Counted from the first letter of the stretch, positions 45,232 to 54,965 are shown. The stretch is 64,000 nt of DNA from Endozoicomonas_A sp049275935 (GCF_049275935.1 NZ_CP184830.1:6572001-6636000); one strand, 5' to 3'. The notes: generated by a model not told the origin, from the sequence alone. Translations and numbers: made by a program.

Positions 45232-48200
45232 TTGACTAAATTATTTTCGGGATCCATGGCTATTCTGGGAAAGATCACGGTTTATGTGCTCTTCCTTAAC
45301 CTGTTTCTGTCCCGTAATTATTGGAACAAATATACCAAATTCGTAGTTTTCCTTCTTTTCTCTTCGACGTTAGCTTCAGCTTCCTCGGGCAGCCTTCTGG
45401 AAAATGTCGAACAGGTCAAAAAGTATGAACATTATTTCAAAATGCTGGGAGATATTGCCCAGAGTTCGAGAGAGACCTCTACCACCCGTAATCAATATTG
45501 GCGGGTGCATATACTGCGCTCTCGTATTGATCGCACAGAATATATGCTCATCGACCCTGAACTGAGTTCTACTCCTGTGGGTAGCCCTTTGCTGGGATCA
45601 CCCAAGTCTCCTGACGCTTTCGAACTTCATTCCTTGTCTGCAAGCAACCCATTTTTGGGTAGCAGCCAACACTTTATTTCCTGGCGCATTGACTACCAGA
45701 ACCATACTCTGGTCAATGGCCCGCCATTTCAAAGAATGGGACTTTCTACCTTCAGGCAACTGAGTGCGAGCGGAAGTCCCATTACGTTTAATCTGGACGA
45801 TGAGACTTTGCTCAGTGTCAGAATGAGGGTACAGAACCACAGAACCGGAGACCCCAGGCCCAAGCAGAGAACGTTTATTCTTGTGCCCTATGATGCAACT
45901 CACACTGCAGCCATGCTCAAGCCAGAACACAAACCCGACCAAACCTTTTTCTGTCACTACATCAACAGTCAAAACTCAACCTGTGAGGTCTGCGTAGAGT
46001 TTGAGACTCAGGAAGACGAAAAGAGCATCCATGACCTGAGGACAGCGAGCCACTTTTATGACCCGAGAAGCATTTTCAATAATCCTGTTGAGCAAGAATT
46101 ATCAGGCGCTCCCTATACTTCCACACTCAGAGATGTTGACTATCAGAGGTTCCTTCAGGTCTTTGAACAAAATATCCATGCTGAATTCCTTAATGTCGAG
46201 GACGAAATGAGCGTAGACGTTTCATCAGCATACAAGTCTATAGGACATGCCGATGCCCGAGTGATTGGAAGAGGCCAGTTTTCTGTTGTTTTTACCCTCG
46301 ATGTTCTGCCCGGCCTGGCTTTGCGACGTTTCCCCGGTTACACGAACAAGAGGGACGCTGACAATTTTCTGCTAACCCACGAAGCAGCACTGAAGCTTTA
46401 CAAGGAATTGGGTGTCAACCTCGAGCCCACCCGGCTTCTGAGGATCAGAGCCAGAGAGGGTTTTACCATCTACATGATCCAGCGTCACCTGAAAAAAGAT
46501 GAACTGGCCCAAAATTTCATCGAAGGTTTGCTGGACTTTGGCCCTGATGAAATTGCCATGTCAATCAAATCCCAGGGCAGCATTGGTGAAGTTCACGAGA
46601 TGGGATACGCAGAAGCGGTTAGCCGCATTCTGCATGCTGTAATCGCCGCCATCTATAAAAACCTGGTTAAACTGGGCAACGAAGATTGTGCCCACAGAAT
46701 CTGCTGCGATGCCAAACCCGATAACTTTGCCGTTGGCTTTTCATACCGTAAGGAGTGGAAAAGAAACAACCTATACCTTCGTGACGTGATCACTCAGGCT
46801 GATCTAACGGATTTTCATCCCTGCTCTCTGGTGTTATTTGATCAATTGCTTTTCGATGGCGGCCCTGAAGCTGCATTGCTCACCTACATCCTGGGCTACA
46901 ACCCCTACCAGGGGTATCAAGAGAAGATTAAAAACTGGGCTGATGCCAAACAGCTGATTGTTAAATCGCTGGCAAACATTGCCTATCACGCCGGCGATAT
47001 GGCGTATGAGATCATGCCAGAGCTGGTAGACCGAACGCGTGTGATGCTTCTGGATGAGTGGCAATCCAGCCCGGAACTCAGTCGACGTTATATGGACTAC
47101 CTGCGTCAGGGCCCCGTTCCACAGTTTGATGCCGGTAAACTGCCATTGGACCGACTGTTCTTTGATCCCGATGAAATTACGGCTGAGAGTGTGATTCAGT
47201 ATCGAAACAATAGCTCGAGAAATAATCTCAAGCTAAAGCTTCACCACTACCTTTTAAAACTGACCAGAGAGATGCGACCTGAACAGTTCAATCATCAGCT
47301 CTATCTACCCGTTGACTATCAACAGGACTGGTGGTTGCGTATCGTGGACAAAAAATACCGGGATGATTTTTCAAAAGCGCTGGAAAGTCGCTTCTCTGAA
47401 CTGGAAGCCAATCAGACGAATGATAGTGAGCCCAGTAAGGTGGCCAGCGACTTTCTGAGAACACTGGTCAATTCGGTAGCGGCCGACCGCACATTGGTCG
47501 ATGAAGCAAAATTAAGCCGACTTATCAACTGGCATATCATGGTCGGCAGGATACCCGAGCATGAGCAAGAACAAAGAAAAAAACATGAAGGCGAGTTAAA
47601 AAGAATCGAAAGAGACTACCTCATTCGAAGAGTCAACCACTTTTACTCAAGTCGACTCCAAAGCCTGCATAGGAATCAATGGCCAGGCTTGCCGGCTAAT
47701 AAATTATTTGAATTACAAGCGGTTCGTGCCAATGAAATTTATGAAGACAGCCTGAAAGCTTTCAAAAAGGGATTCAGCAAACTACAACAACTTTTTTGGT
47801 CGCACCTGGTAAACCGTCACCAGCCACCCCTGTCAAAAGGCGAGCAGAAACAGCTTGATACCATCAAAAAAGATGAGTGGATACAACAGGTCAATCAGAA
47901 GTATTCAGAAAAAATACAAGCCACCCTGTACCGCGCACTAGGAGAGCAAGCTTTCGAAGATAAAATACCGCTATTGGCCAACGACTCCCTGCTTGAGGTA
48001 CTCATCCGGGAAATTTTATCCGATCCCCGTATTCCTCTGTTTACTGATGAATGCGCTTCTGCCACAGAGCAGGAACGGGATTATATGGTCATCGATGAAC
48101 CGGACAATGCGCCTGTAAAAAGAAGCAGTTCTCCTGTCAGCCAACAATCAAAACGGGTAGAGCTGACACAGCCGTCCCCGGCCAGTGAATTACTGACAAC

Positions 48201-50430
48201 AGGAAACGGGGCCATTAGCCTTAGCCGAAAAGGCCTTGCCGAGCTGATGAAAAAATGGGGTGTTTACCCTATGGACGTCGTGCAGGCGGAAGCCACGACC
48301 TTTCCTGAGGCCTATAGCCGACTGAAATCCCAGAGCTGGGCCAAAGCGTTGAATAATCTTAATACTTCCTTTCCCATTTCTGCGGTTTACCCACTGCCGG
48401 AAACCGTCAGATTGCGTTTAAGACCCCGGGTTTATGAACGTCACTACCTGGCCAGAGAGCTCAGACTAATATCCAGCCATGACAAAGTGCAATTTCCAAG
48501 TTACACCCACAGGGACACGCTGATTCAAGCGATCAAGGAAGTCATGGAGCATAGAAATCAGAGTCGCGAGCCAAAACCTCTGGTGATTATTGACTTTTCC
48601 TCATCTATTGATGAAACGATATCCGGTGCCACCTATCACTCCGCACCTCCACCCTCACCGCCCAGAATCATCGTGATTCAGTCAAGCCCTAGTCCTCACG
48701 AGTCCGAAAAATTGAGTCAGGTTAAACAGGTGAGCATCCCCCTTGCACAATTAAACCAATGGATTGTTGAGAACAGAAATTACGACTATCTCCTCAGGAT
48801 TTTAAGTGTTAGCGATGAAGATCGATGGTTCACCCTCAAACTGCCTGAATCCGTCAAAAGTAAAAGAGACAGAAGAAAAACTCTCACCGATAACCAGATG
48901 TTGCGGGATCAATTACCCCCCCCCCTGACTTCGCAGTCGTTCCACCCTTTTAAGCGAACCAAACCGGAAAACCTTCCCCTGACCCCCCATGAATACATAG
49001 AGCTGGAACAACGGGGAGTCACGGAATTATCACTGGCAGAACTGACCCGGCTCAGAGCCCGGCAGGCTGCATTACAGGCGAACCTGAATCAGCTGGAACA
49101 AGAGGCTGTCAATGCCCTGAAATCACAACGATGGCAAACTGTAAACGTAGCTCCAGACCACTTCTGCCTCTACAACAGCCTGGTTCACTTGTTGAATATG
49201 AGGCCTGAAACTGCCAGTAAGCTCATTGACCATATCATCGCCCTGCTGAGAAAACTGGTATTAACCCGACCTGATGGCATGAATTCTCAAATTATTGCCG
49301 GCCTGTTTCGAAACATTATCTTTCTGGCTTTAAAAAACAATGTAATCAGCCATCATCTTCTGTTCCAGCTGAGACACCTGCTCTTTAATGATACTCCCCT
49401 GCTCAAGAATACGCTCAAAGGATTCCTGAGCCATCTGCCCAGACACCTTCGTGAACATCTGCCTGCGAGCTACCAGGAGACCCTGGACACACTCGACACC
49501 ATGGATAGCGATGAACTATGGTCCCTCTTGAATCAGCTGATCACCCATTCAGGTAACAATACCGCTCTTGATCTATTGTTAGCGGACCTGATTAACCAAT
49601 TAGCGGTTTTTGCCGGTCAAACCCAACAAATACAACTGATTAATGACCTGGTTCAGCATCTGAGCAACCAATGGCATCAGGATGGCTCCAGGTTAACGCC
49701 TTATATTTTGTTTCTCGGACTGGGAGCCCAGGCCCTTGACGATCTCATGGACAACCCCACTCAGGCTGGCTTACAGATGCTTCAGGGTCTTACGCCTATT
49801 CAGCCGGGACAACATATGTGGGGGGATAACAATGTCGTAGAACACCTTCTGATGCCTTTGCTACGCGCAGCGAATACGCCGCTGAACGTCATGATTGTTA
49901 CTCCTGCCGTTCACAACTTTCAAAACCCGCTGGGTGCCATGTTTATACCGGCAATGGCTGGCAACCCCGCCCTTGGGGCGATGCCGGTGCCCAGCCATGA
50001 CTCCTCGCAGATCGCAGAATGGCTTGATGATCGGGGCACCATCACACTGTTCCATGGCAATCTGCAAGCGCCACTGATCGCAGACAATTTCATAAACGCT
50101 GGCAATCACTGGCAGCCTGTTGTGCGAACACCGCAACCGAAGACATTAGCTCCAGCGGTAAGCCTTAAAACGAAGGACTCCTCTTCTGAACAACAGCCTG
50201 TTATCTCTCTCATTGACATAAAAACCGAGCCTGAATCCCCGCCTCCCCTGTCCGCATTCGGGAGCGATTACTCTGACAATGATGGCATTGAGATCCCTGA
50301 AGATTACCTGCCCGGGGACTATGGAAGTCTGATGGCAACAAGGGCACCCAGTGTACTTGAAGGAATTTACTGGGTTCGCTGGCTGGTGATTATTATGACT
50401 CTGGTCGTACATAACGTCTCAGACGGTTGA
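45232..50430 (+). CDS. Giant protein with kinase-like region and OTU-type protease signature
   Basis: 1732 residues, no family recognised over its full length. The frame opens with TTG at 45232; an ATG at 45256 is an alternative. Hydrophobic N-terminal segments at about 10-25 and 36-52 look like a signal peptide or anchor, and a C-terminal hydrophobic stretch (about 1710-1727) looks like a membrane helix. Region 340-530 has protein-kinase landmarks: glycine loop GRGQFSVV (346-353), CDAKPDN (Asp493, Lys495, Asn498) and DFH in place of DFG (527-529). The usual VAIK lysine appears as Arg365. Near the C terminus DHFCLYNSL (Asp1309, Cys1312) and GNHWQPV (His1626) match the two ends of an OTU cysteine-protease site. 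IKTEPESP (1663-1670) fits the phosphorylation-dependent sumoylation consensus. The middle is helical and charged. I infer a host-directed effector; activity is untested. Confidence 0.7.
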   Translation: MTKLFSGSMAILGKITVYVLFLNLFLSRNYWNKYTKFVVFLLFSSTLASASSGSLLENVEQVKKYEHYFKMLGDIAQSSRETSTTRNQYWRVHILRSRIDRTEYMLIDPELSSTPVGSPLLGSPKSPDAFELHSLSASNPFLGSSQHFISWRIDYQNHTLVNGPPFQRMGLSTFRQLSASGSPITFNLDDETLLSVRMRVQNHRTGDPRPKQRTFILVPYDATHTAAMLKPEHKPDQTFFCHYINSQNSTCEVCVEFETQEDEKSIHDLRTASHFYDPRSIFNNPVEQELSGAPYTSTLRDVDYQRFLQVFEQNIHAEFLNVEDEMSVDVSSAYKSIGHADARVIGRGQFSVVFTLDVLPGLALRRFPGYTNKRDADNFLLTHEAALKLYKELGVNLEPTRLLRIRAREGFTIYMIQRHLKKDELAQNFIEGLLDFGPDEIAMSIKSQGSIGEVHEMGYAEAVSRILHAVIAAIYKNLVKLGNEDCAHRICCDAKPDNFAVGFSYRKEWKRNNLYLRDVITQADLTDFHPCSLVLFDQLLFDGGPEAALLTYILGYNPYQGYQEKIKNWADAKQLIVKSLANIAYHAGDMAYEIMPELVDRTRVMLLDEWQSSPELSRRYMDYLRQGPVPQFDAGKLPLDRLFFDPDEITAESVIQYRNNSSRNNLKLKLHHYLLKLTREMRPEQFNHQLYLPVDYQQDWWLRIVDKKYRDDFSKALESRFSELEANQTNDSEPSKVASDFLRTLVNSVAADRTLVDEAKLSRLINWHIMVGRIPEHEQEQRKKHEGELKRIERDYLIRRVNHFYSSRLQSLHRNQWPGLPANKLFELQAVRANEIYEDSLKAFKKGFSKLQQLFWSHLVNRHQPPLSKGEQKQLDTIKKDEWIQQVNQKYSEKIQATLYRALGEQAFEDKIPLLANDSLLEVLIREILSDPRIPLFTDECASATEQERDYMVIDEPDNAPVKRSSSPVSQQSKRVELTQPSPASELLTTGNGAISLSRKGLAELMKKWGVYPMDVVQAEATTFPEAYSRLKSQSWAKALNNLNTSFPISAVYPLPETVRLRLRPRVYERHYLARELRLISSHDKVQFPSYTHRDTLIQAIKEVMEHRNQSREPKPLVIIDFSSSIDETISGATYHSAPPPSPPRIIVIQSSPSPHESEKLSQVKQVSIPLAQLNQWIVENRNYDYLLRILSVSDEDRWFTLKLPESVKSKRDRRKTLTDNQMLRDQLPPPLTSQSFHPFKRTKPENLPLTPHEYIELEQRGVTELSLAELTRLRARQAALQANLNQLEQEAVNALKSQRWQTVNVAPDHFCLYNSLVHLLNMRPETASKLIDHIIALLRKLVLTRPDGMNSQIIAGLFRNIIFLALKNNVISHHLLFQLRHLLFNDTPLLKNTLKGFLSHLPRHLREHLPASYQETLDTLDTMDSDELWSLLNQLITHSGNNTALDLLLADLINQLAVFAGQTQQIQLINDLVQHLSNQWHQDGSRLTPYILFLGLGAQALDDLMDNPTQAGLQMLQGLTPIQPGQHMWGDNNVVEHLLMPLLRAANTPLNVMIVTPAVHNFQNPLGAMFIPAMAGNPALGAMPVPSHDSSQIAEWLDDRGTITLFHGNLQAPLIADNFINAGNHWQPVVRTPQPKTLAPAVSLKTKDSSSEQQPVISLIDIKTEPESPPPLSAFGSDYSDNDGIEIPEDYLPGDYGSLMATRAPSVLEGIYWVRWLVIIMTLVVHNVSDG

Positions 50431-50466
50431 TGGAAACGAAACATTTAGCCGCCAACTTCATCTCCC

Positions 50467-53400
50467 TTGGCTATTCTGAACAGGTTGCTAAGATTTTGCT
50501 TGAGGCAGGGCGTGGTCAAACCCTCTATTCGAAAAAAAATCATTCTTTTCACCGTAGTGCCCGTCACACTCTTCTATAACCTGCTGAGTGCCTTGCACAT
50601 CTATACCTCTTTCAAGGAGTCCTCCCATGAGATAGAGATACAGATGCGCAACAACATTGTGCACTTTGCCCGTACCCTCGATGCCTACACTCAGGAGATC
50701 ATGTCCCAGGCTAAAGCCCAGATTCGTTTATTACAGACTGAAAGCTACCCGACCTACCCGTTGCTACACAGTATTCTCGCTTCCAGCCCCTTCCTGACCA
50801 GAGTCTGCTGGATTGACACTAAAAATATAGCGACTTCAGCGTGTATCAATAAACGCAAAAACAAGGCAGAACCCACCCAACTGCCCGCAATGCCGCCCAC
50901 CGAACTGGGCAGCAACTGGCTGCAGCTGCTCAAACAGAATGACTACTGGAGCAAGCTCTATCGGGATGCCAAAACCGGCAAGAGACTGGTCAGTTTTATT
51001 GTCCCGAGCTCTCAAAAGGGCGATGGGCATCTGCTTAAACTGGATGTTGATATCAATCGTATGGTTCACGATGTCATCAATCCAAAGCTGTTTGAAGGAC
51101 GCAATATCGGGATCAACCTCTGGAAATTCAATATGGTCGACCGCAGCGGTGACTACCTCTACAGCGACAGCATTCAGGCGAACCGCTTTGGCCATAAAAA
51201 CCTGCGCCAGACCGGTGAAGTTTATGGTATCGAAGGGTTCGGCAACAAGATCGAGGAGTGGATTGATTCCGGGCGGGCCGAGACCTTCCGGGCCTGGCTG
51301 CCAAACCCTCAGTATCAAAAAGAATACTGGTTCTTCGGTGCCCCGGTGTCTTCTTCCCAGTGGTGGCTCTATACCTCAGTCAGTCGACAACATGCTCTCC
51401 AGGGAGTGCTCGACATAGCCTTGCTGGACATTGCTATTATGCTGATCTCCCTGCTCTTGATTCTGGGTGGCATCTGCTATGCCTCCAAAAAAATCACCAA
51501 CCCCCTGATTACCCTGAAATCCTGCATGGATAACTTTATCGAGCATCATAAGCTTGTTGAACTGCCCGACACCCATTCCAGGGACGAAGCCGGCTCCCTG
51601 GCCCGTTCATTTGTAAAACTGACTCAGTGGCTTGATGCCAGGGACCTTGCCCTGCACCAGGCCAGAGCCAACAATATGGGGCATATCGTTCAGGGGTTGA
51701 AAGGACGCTACTTTTATTTCCAGCTCAACACTGACGGCAAAATTGTTCATATCAGTCGTTCGGTGAAATCGGTCCTGGGCTATCGCAGTGAAGAGTTTTC
51801 CGGCCCACTGGAGAACTTTTTGAGTCACGATCCGGGCAATTGCAACTACAAAGTCAATTTTGAGAAAGCACTGAGAGGAGAGCCGGTAGAAGCTTTTGAA
51901 CTGGATATCCAGAATAAACAGGGACAGTCCCGAAGGATTGAACTGTTCTGGAACGCCATGACTTCCGGACAGCAAAGAGTGATTGAAGGACTGGCCAATG
52001 ATGTCACTGAACGGGTTAGTGATACCCTTAAATTCAAGGCTTTGCTGGATTCTGCACCAGATGCCATGATCATCCTGAATCCGGATGGCATTATCGTCAT
52101 GGTCAATACCAGAGCTGTCGAACTACTGGGCTTCCTTCGCGATGACCTTATCAATATGCCCCTTTCTCTGCTTGTTCCTCCTCAATCCCGGGAGAACCAT
52201 CCTTTGATCAGCCCTCTGCTAGAAAGAGCCTGGAAGCGAACACAACTGTTTCGTCGGGAGACAGAAGCCGTTGACCGACGTGGGCGCACCTTTCCAGCAG
52301 AGTTAACCAGTAATCCACTGATTACCCGCGACGGTATTCTTATATACGTTGTCATCCGGGATATCACGGAAAGCAAACAGATTGAGCTGGCCCTGCTGAG
52401 AGCAAGGGACGAAGCGATTACCGCCAGTCGCTCAAAAAGCCTGTTCCTGTCGTGCATGAGTCATGAGTTACGAACACCATTGAATGGTGTCATTGGCTAT
52501 GCGCAGGTGTTACAGCGGTCAGGAGGACTGAACCCCGGACAGCACCGGAAGCTGGCCATTCTTGAGCGGTGTGGCCAGCATCTGCTAACCCTGATTAACG
52601 ACATTCTTGATCTTACTAAAATTGAGACTCAGGGTGTGGACCTGCACCCGGTATCAATTAACCTCAGACGGTTGCTGTTGGAAACCCGGGAGTTTTTTGT
52701 CCCAAGGGCAGAGTATAAAGATTTACAGTTAATATTGACCATTGATGAGCAGGTTCCGGAGTGGATAGAAGTTGATGATGTCAAGCTAAGGCAAATTTTG
52801 ACCAACCTTCTGGGCAACGCCATTAAATATACCGAAGAAGGCTCCGTTGAAATCCGCATTGATTCGGTGGATGAACGACTCTGCTTTTCAGTGAAAGATA
52901 CCGGCGTAGGCATTGATCCGGATAATTTTGAAATTATCTTTGACCCCTTCAGACAGTTGGATGAAAGCCTGAAGTCAGGAGGCACCGGATTGGGTCTGGC
53001 TATTAGTCGCCACCTGGTTAAAGCCATGGGAGATGACCTGACTGTTACCAGCCATGTCGGCCAGGGTAGCAGCTTCAGGTTTTCGATCCCGTTGAAAGAA
53101 GTTCCGGCGCTGGATACCGATAATGTTTTTTCTTCCGACCAGGTGGAACTGATACTGGCTGACAATCAGACCTACACCGCACTGATTGTTGATGATCTGG
53201 AAATAAACCGTGACCTGCTTAAAGTCATCATGGAAGAAGCCGGCTTCAAAACCCTGCAGGCCAGTGATGGACTGGAAGCTCTGGCTCGCCTGGAAATCCA
53301 GAAACCGGAGCTGGTTATGATGGACATCAGAATGCCCAAAATGGATGGAATGGAAGCACTCAAACATATCCGTCTGAATCCCGAGCTGAAAAACCTGAAA

Positions 53401-53808
53401 GTGATCGCTGTGACCGCCAGCGCAGGCTCTGACATCCAGACAAGACTCAAGCAGGCAGGATTTGACGGCGTGCTGGCCAAACCCTTCAAGGTGAATTACC
53501 TGCTACAAGTAGTGGCCAGCCTTTTGAATCTGGATATCAGGAAGTCTCGCGTAGCCGCCGATAAAGCAGAAGTTTCTGAACTGCCGCAACTGGATGAGAC
53601 TCATAAAAAAGCATTGCTGAGAAAGGTCTCCCGGGTGCTTGAATTCGGTGATATACAAGAACTGACGTCCATAACGGATGAGTTCAAAGAAGCACATTTG
53701 CAGACCTATTGCCAGTACCTTCTGCAAATTGCCGAGGCCTGTGATGTGGACGAGCTGGAAAAGTTCTACGAGCAACTGCAGAGCCAGTCTTCAGAGAGCC
53801 CGGTCTGA
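50467..53808 (+). CDS. Hybrid sensor histidine kinase
   Basis: Membrane sensor kinase, 1113 residues from TTG at 50467; a GTG at 50512, with GAGG upstream, is an alternative start. Order: membrane helix (about 25-45), periplasmic Cache-like sensor (about 45-310), second helix (about 317-340), HAMP, two PAS domains (about 410-515 and 520-645), HisKA with phosphoacceptor in SCMSHELRTPLNGVIGY, HATPase_c (LLGNAIKYTEEG, VKDTGVGIDPD, GGTGLGLAISRHLVKAMGD), then a receiver domain (TALIVDDLEINRDLL, MMDIRMPKMDGMEAL, ALTK-type AKPF). It lies 36 bases after the giant protein gene, so it may share its transcript. Confidence 0.93.
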   Translation: MAILNRLLRFCLRQGVVKPSIRKKIILFTVVPVTLFYNLLSALHIYTSFKESSHEIEIQMRNNIVHFARTLDAYTQEIMSQAKAQIRLLQTESYPTYPLLHSILASSPFLTRVCWIDTKNIATSACINKRKNKAEPTQLPAMPPTELGSNWLQLLKQNDYWSKLYRDAKTGKRLVSFIVPSSQKGDGHLLKLDVDINRMVHDVINPKLFEGRNIGINLWKFNMVDRSGDYLYSDSIQANRFGHKNLRQTGEVYGIEGFGNKIEEWIDSGRAETFRAWLPNPQYQKEYWFFGAPVSSSQWWLYTSVSRQHALQGVLDIALLDIAIMLISLLLILGGICYASKKITNPLITLKSCMDNFIEHHKLVELPDTHSRDEAGSLARSFVKLTQWLDARDLALHQARANNMGHIVQGLKGRYFYFQLNTDGKIVHISRSVKSVLGYRSEEFSGPLENFLSHDPGNCNYKVNFEKALRGEPVEAFELDIQNKQGQSRRIELFWNAMTSGQQRVIEGLANDVTERVSDTLKFKALLDSAPDAMIILNPDGIIVMVNTRAVELLGFLRDDLINMPLSLLVPPQSRENHPLISPLLERAWKRTQLFRRETEAVDRRGRTFPAELTSNPLITRDGILIYVVIRDITESKQIELALLRARDEAITASRSKSLFLSCMSHELRTPLNGVIGYAQVLQRSGGLNPGQHRKLAILERCGQHLLTLINDILDLTKIETQGVDLHPVSINLRRLLLETREFFVPRAEYKDLQLILTIDEQVPEWIEVDDVKLRQILTNLLGNAIKYTEEGSVEIRIDSVDERLCFSVKDTGVGIDPDNFEIIFDPFRQLDESLKSGGTGLGLAISRHLVKAMGDDLTVTSHVGQGSSFRFSIPLKEVPALDTDNVFSSDQVELILADNQTYTALIVDDLEINRDLLKVIMEEAGFKTLQASDGLEALARLEIQKPELVMMDIRMPKMDGMEALKHIRLNPELKNLKVIAVTASAGSDIQTRLKQAGFDGVLAKPFKVNYLLQVVASLLNLDIRKSRVAADKAEVSELPQLDETHKKALLRKVSRVLEFGDIQELTSITDEFKEAHLQTYCQYLLQIAEACDVDELEKFYEQLQSQSSESPV

Positions 53809-53879
53809 AGGTGCAAATCACTACAACAGAGCTCAGTATTAACCTATACTGCGCCATTATTAATCCCATCGAGTAACCC

Positions 53880-54218
53880 ATGAATTCAACTTCAATTATT
53901 CAGGAAATTCAGGCCAAACTGACTCTCACCCTGAAAGACATCTACACATTGGCACTCAATGCCGATGAACAGCTGGAGATTCTGCAAAAACAAGAGAAAG
54001 GCAACTTTTCTGCCATTTTTCAGAAGGACTCAGGCTTCAGTGCCTCCGCTAACCGTTTTCTGCCCTATCTGATCGAATTAAATGACGAAATTGAAAGTCT
54101 GCCCATTATGGAACCTGAAAACCAGAGAGCCACGATTGAGGGCATTATGAAGAAAATGAGAATGATGCACGAAGTACTGGCCAGATTTCATAGCATCAAA
54201 GACGAAACCCTGCACTGA
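53880..54218 (+). CDS. Small helical protein, unrecognised
   Basis: 112 residues, almost all predicted alpha-helical, no signal peptide, no membrane segment. The ATG is 71 bases after the sensor kinase stop. It could be an accessory or regulatory partner of the kinase, but only proximity supports that. Confidence 0.6.
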   Translation: MNSTSIIQEIQAKLTLTLKDIYTLALNADEQLEILQKQEKGNFSAIFQKDSGFSASANRFLPYLIELNDEIESLPIMEPENQRATIEGIMKKMRMMHEVLARFHSIKDETLH

Positions 54219-54271
54219 GCAGAGGACGGGCTGCCGACACGCGGCTGGAGCGAATCCGTCGCAGATACCCC

Positions 54272-54299
54272 TTGCAAAATAAGGTCGACAGGTTAATAT
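54272..54299 (+). promoter_or_regulatory. Sigma70-type promoter of tRNA-Pro
   Basis: TTGCAA (54272-54277) and TAATAT (54294-54299) are 16 bases apart. Transcription would start near 54306, giving a pre-tRNA leader of about 39 nt. Confidence 0.5.
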
Positions 54300-54344
54300 A
54301 CGACTTCGTCAGCGGGGCACTTTCAGAAACCCCAAAGCGAAAGT

Positions 54345-54421
54345 CGGAGCGTAGCGCAGCCTGGTAGCGCACCACAATGGGGTTGTGGGGGTCGGAGGTT
54401 CGAATCCTCTCGCTCCGACCA
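54345..54421 (+). tRNA. tRNA-Pro (anticodon GGG)
   Basis: 77 nt with a complete cloverleaf. Acceptor CGGAGCG pairs with CGCTCCG; the discriminator is A and CCA is encoded. The anticodon arm is CCACA-ATGGGGT-TGTGG, giving anticodon GGG, followed by G37 as usual in proline tRNAs. The T arm is GGAGG-TTCGAAT-CCTCT. Accessory genes begin immediately downstream, which is a typical island-integration position, but I see no second copy of the 3' end in the window. Confidence 0.95.
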
Positions 54422-54434
54422 GTTTTTCCGGACA

Positions 54435-54965
54435 CTATTCCACGTTTGTTTGTGAGCTTGAACCATCAGAGCGATTTACTCTTTGACGAACTGTGTTATC
54501 AGGCACACATTCTTCATAGGATGGTGGAGGATTCTCTAAGTCTTCATCGATGTAGTCCCGCTGAGGTTGAAAAGCAACTACTGCATTTCGAATAGCTTCA
54601 GATTCTAATCGATCAAGTTCCTTAAAAAACTCTTTCCCGATCGAGTGACTTATCTGAGAGCCAGCTAACCACCCAGCTGCGGTTGCGACCGCAATCCCTA
54701 AATTACTACATGACATATATTTCGCAACAGAAAAACAGAAAGCGGAAACAGTCAATGGAGGGATTAACGCCATTCGTTGTTGTATATAAAACTTTCCATC
54801 ATTGGAGTATTTATTATACTGATCAACATCCCAGAAAATATTTCTGATGGATAATTTTTTTACGGACCTCGTCAGGAATTGACCAACACTTGAACCCGTT
54901 TCTGGTTCTGCCTGTGTGCCTTGATCAGCAATTGGATGACCGGCTGCTTGATTATTTATATTCAT
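54435..54965 (-). CDS. Small membrane protein with a PPxY motif, candidate effector
   Basis: 176 residues. AAGGAGGT lies eight bases upstream of the ATG, one of the strongest ribosome binding sites in the window. Two hydrophobic segments (about 67-84 and 89-103) suggest a hairpin membrane insertion. The C-terminal tail is polar and contains PPPSYEE (residues 146-152), a PPxY motif of the type bound by WW domains of NEDD4-family ubiquitin ligases in eukaryotes. No family is recognised. The gene is convergent with tRNA-Pro. Confidence 0.65.
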   Translation of the reverse strand: MNINNQAAGHPIADQGTQAEPETGSSVGQFLTRSVKKLSIRNIFWDVDQYNKYSNDGKFYIQQRMALIPPLTVSAFCFSVAKYMSCSNLGIAVATAAGWLAGSQISHSIGKEFFKELDRLESEAIRNAVVAFQPQRDYIDEDLENPPPSYEECVPDNTVRQRVNRSDGSSSQTNVE

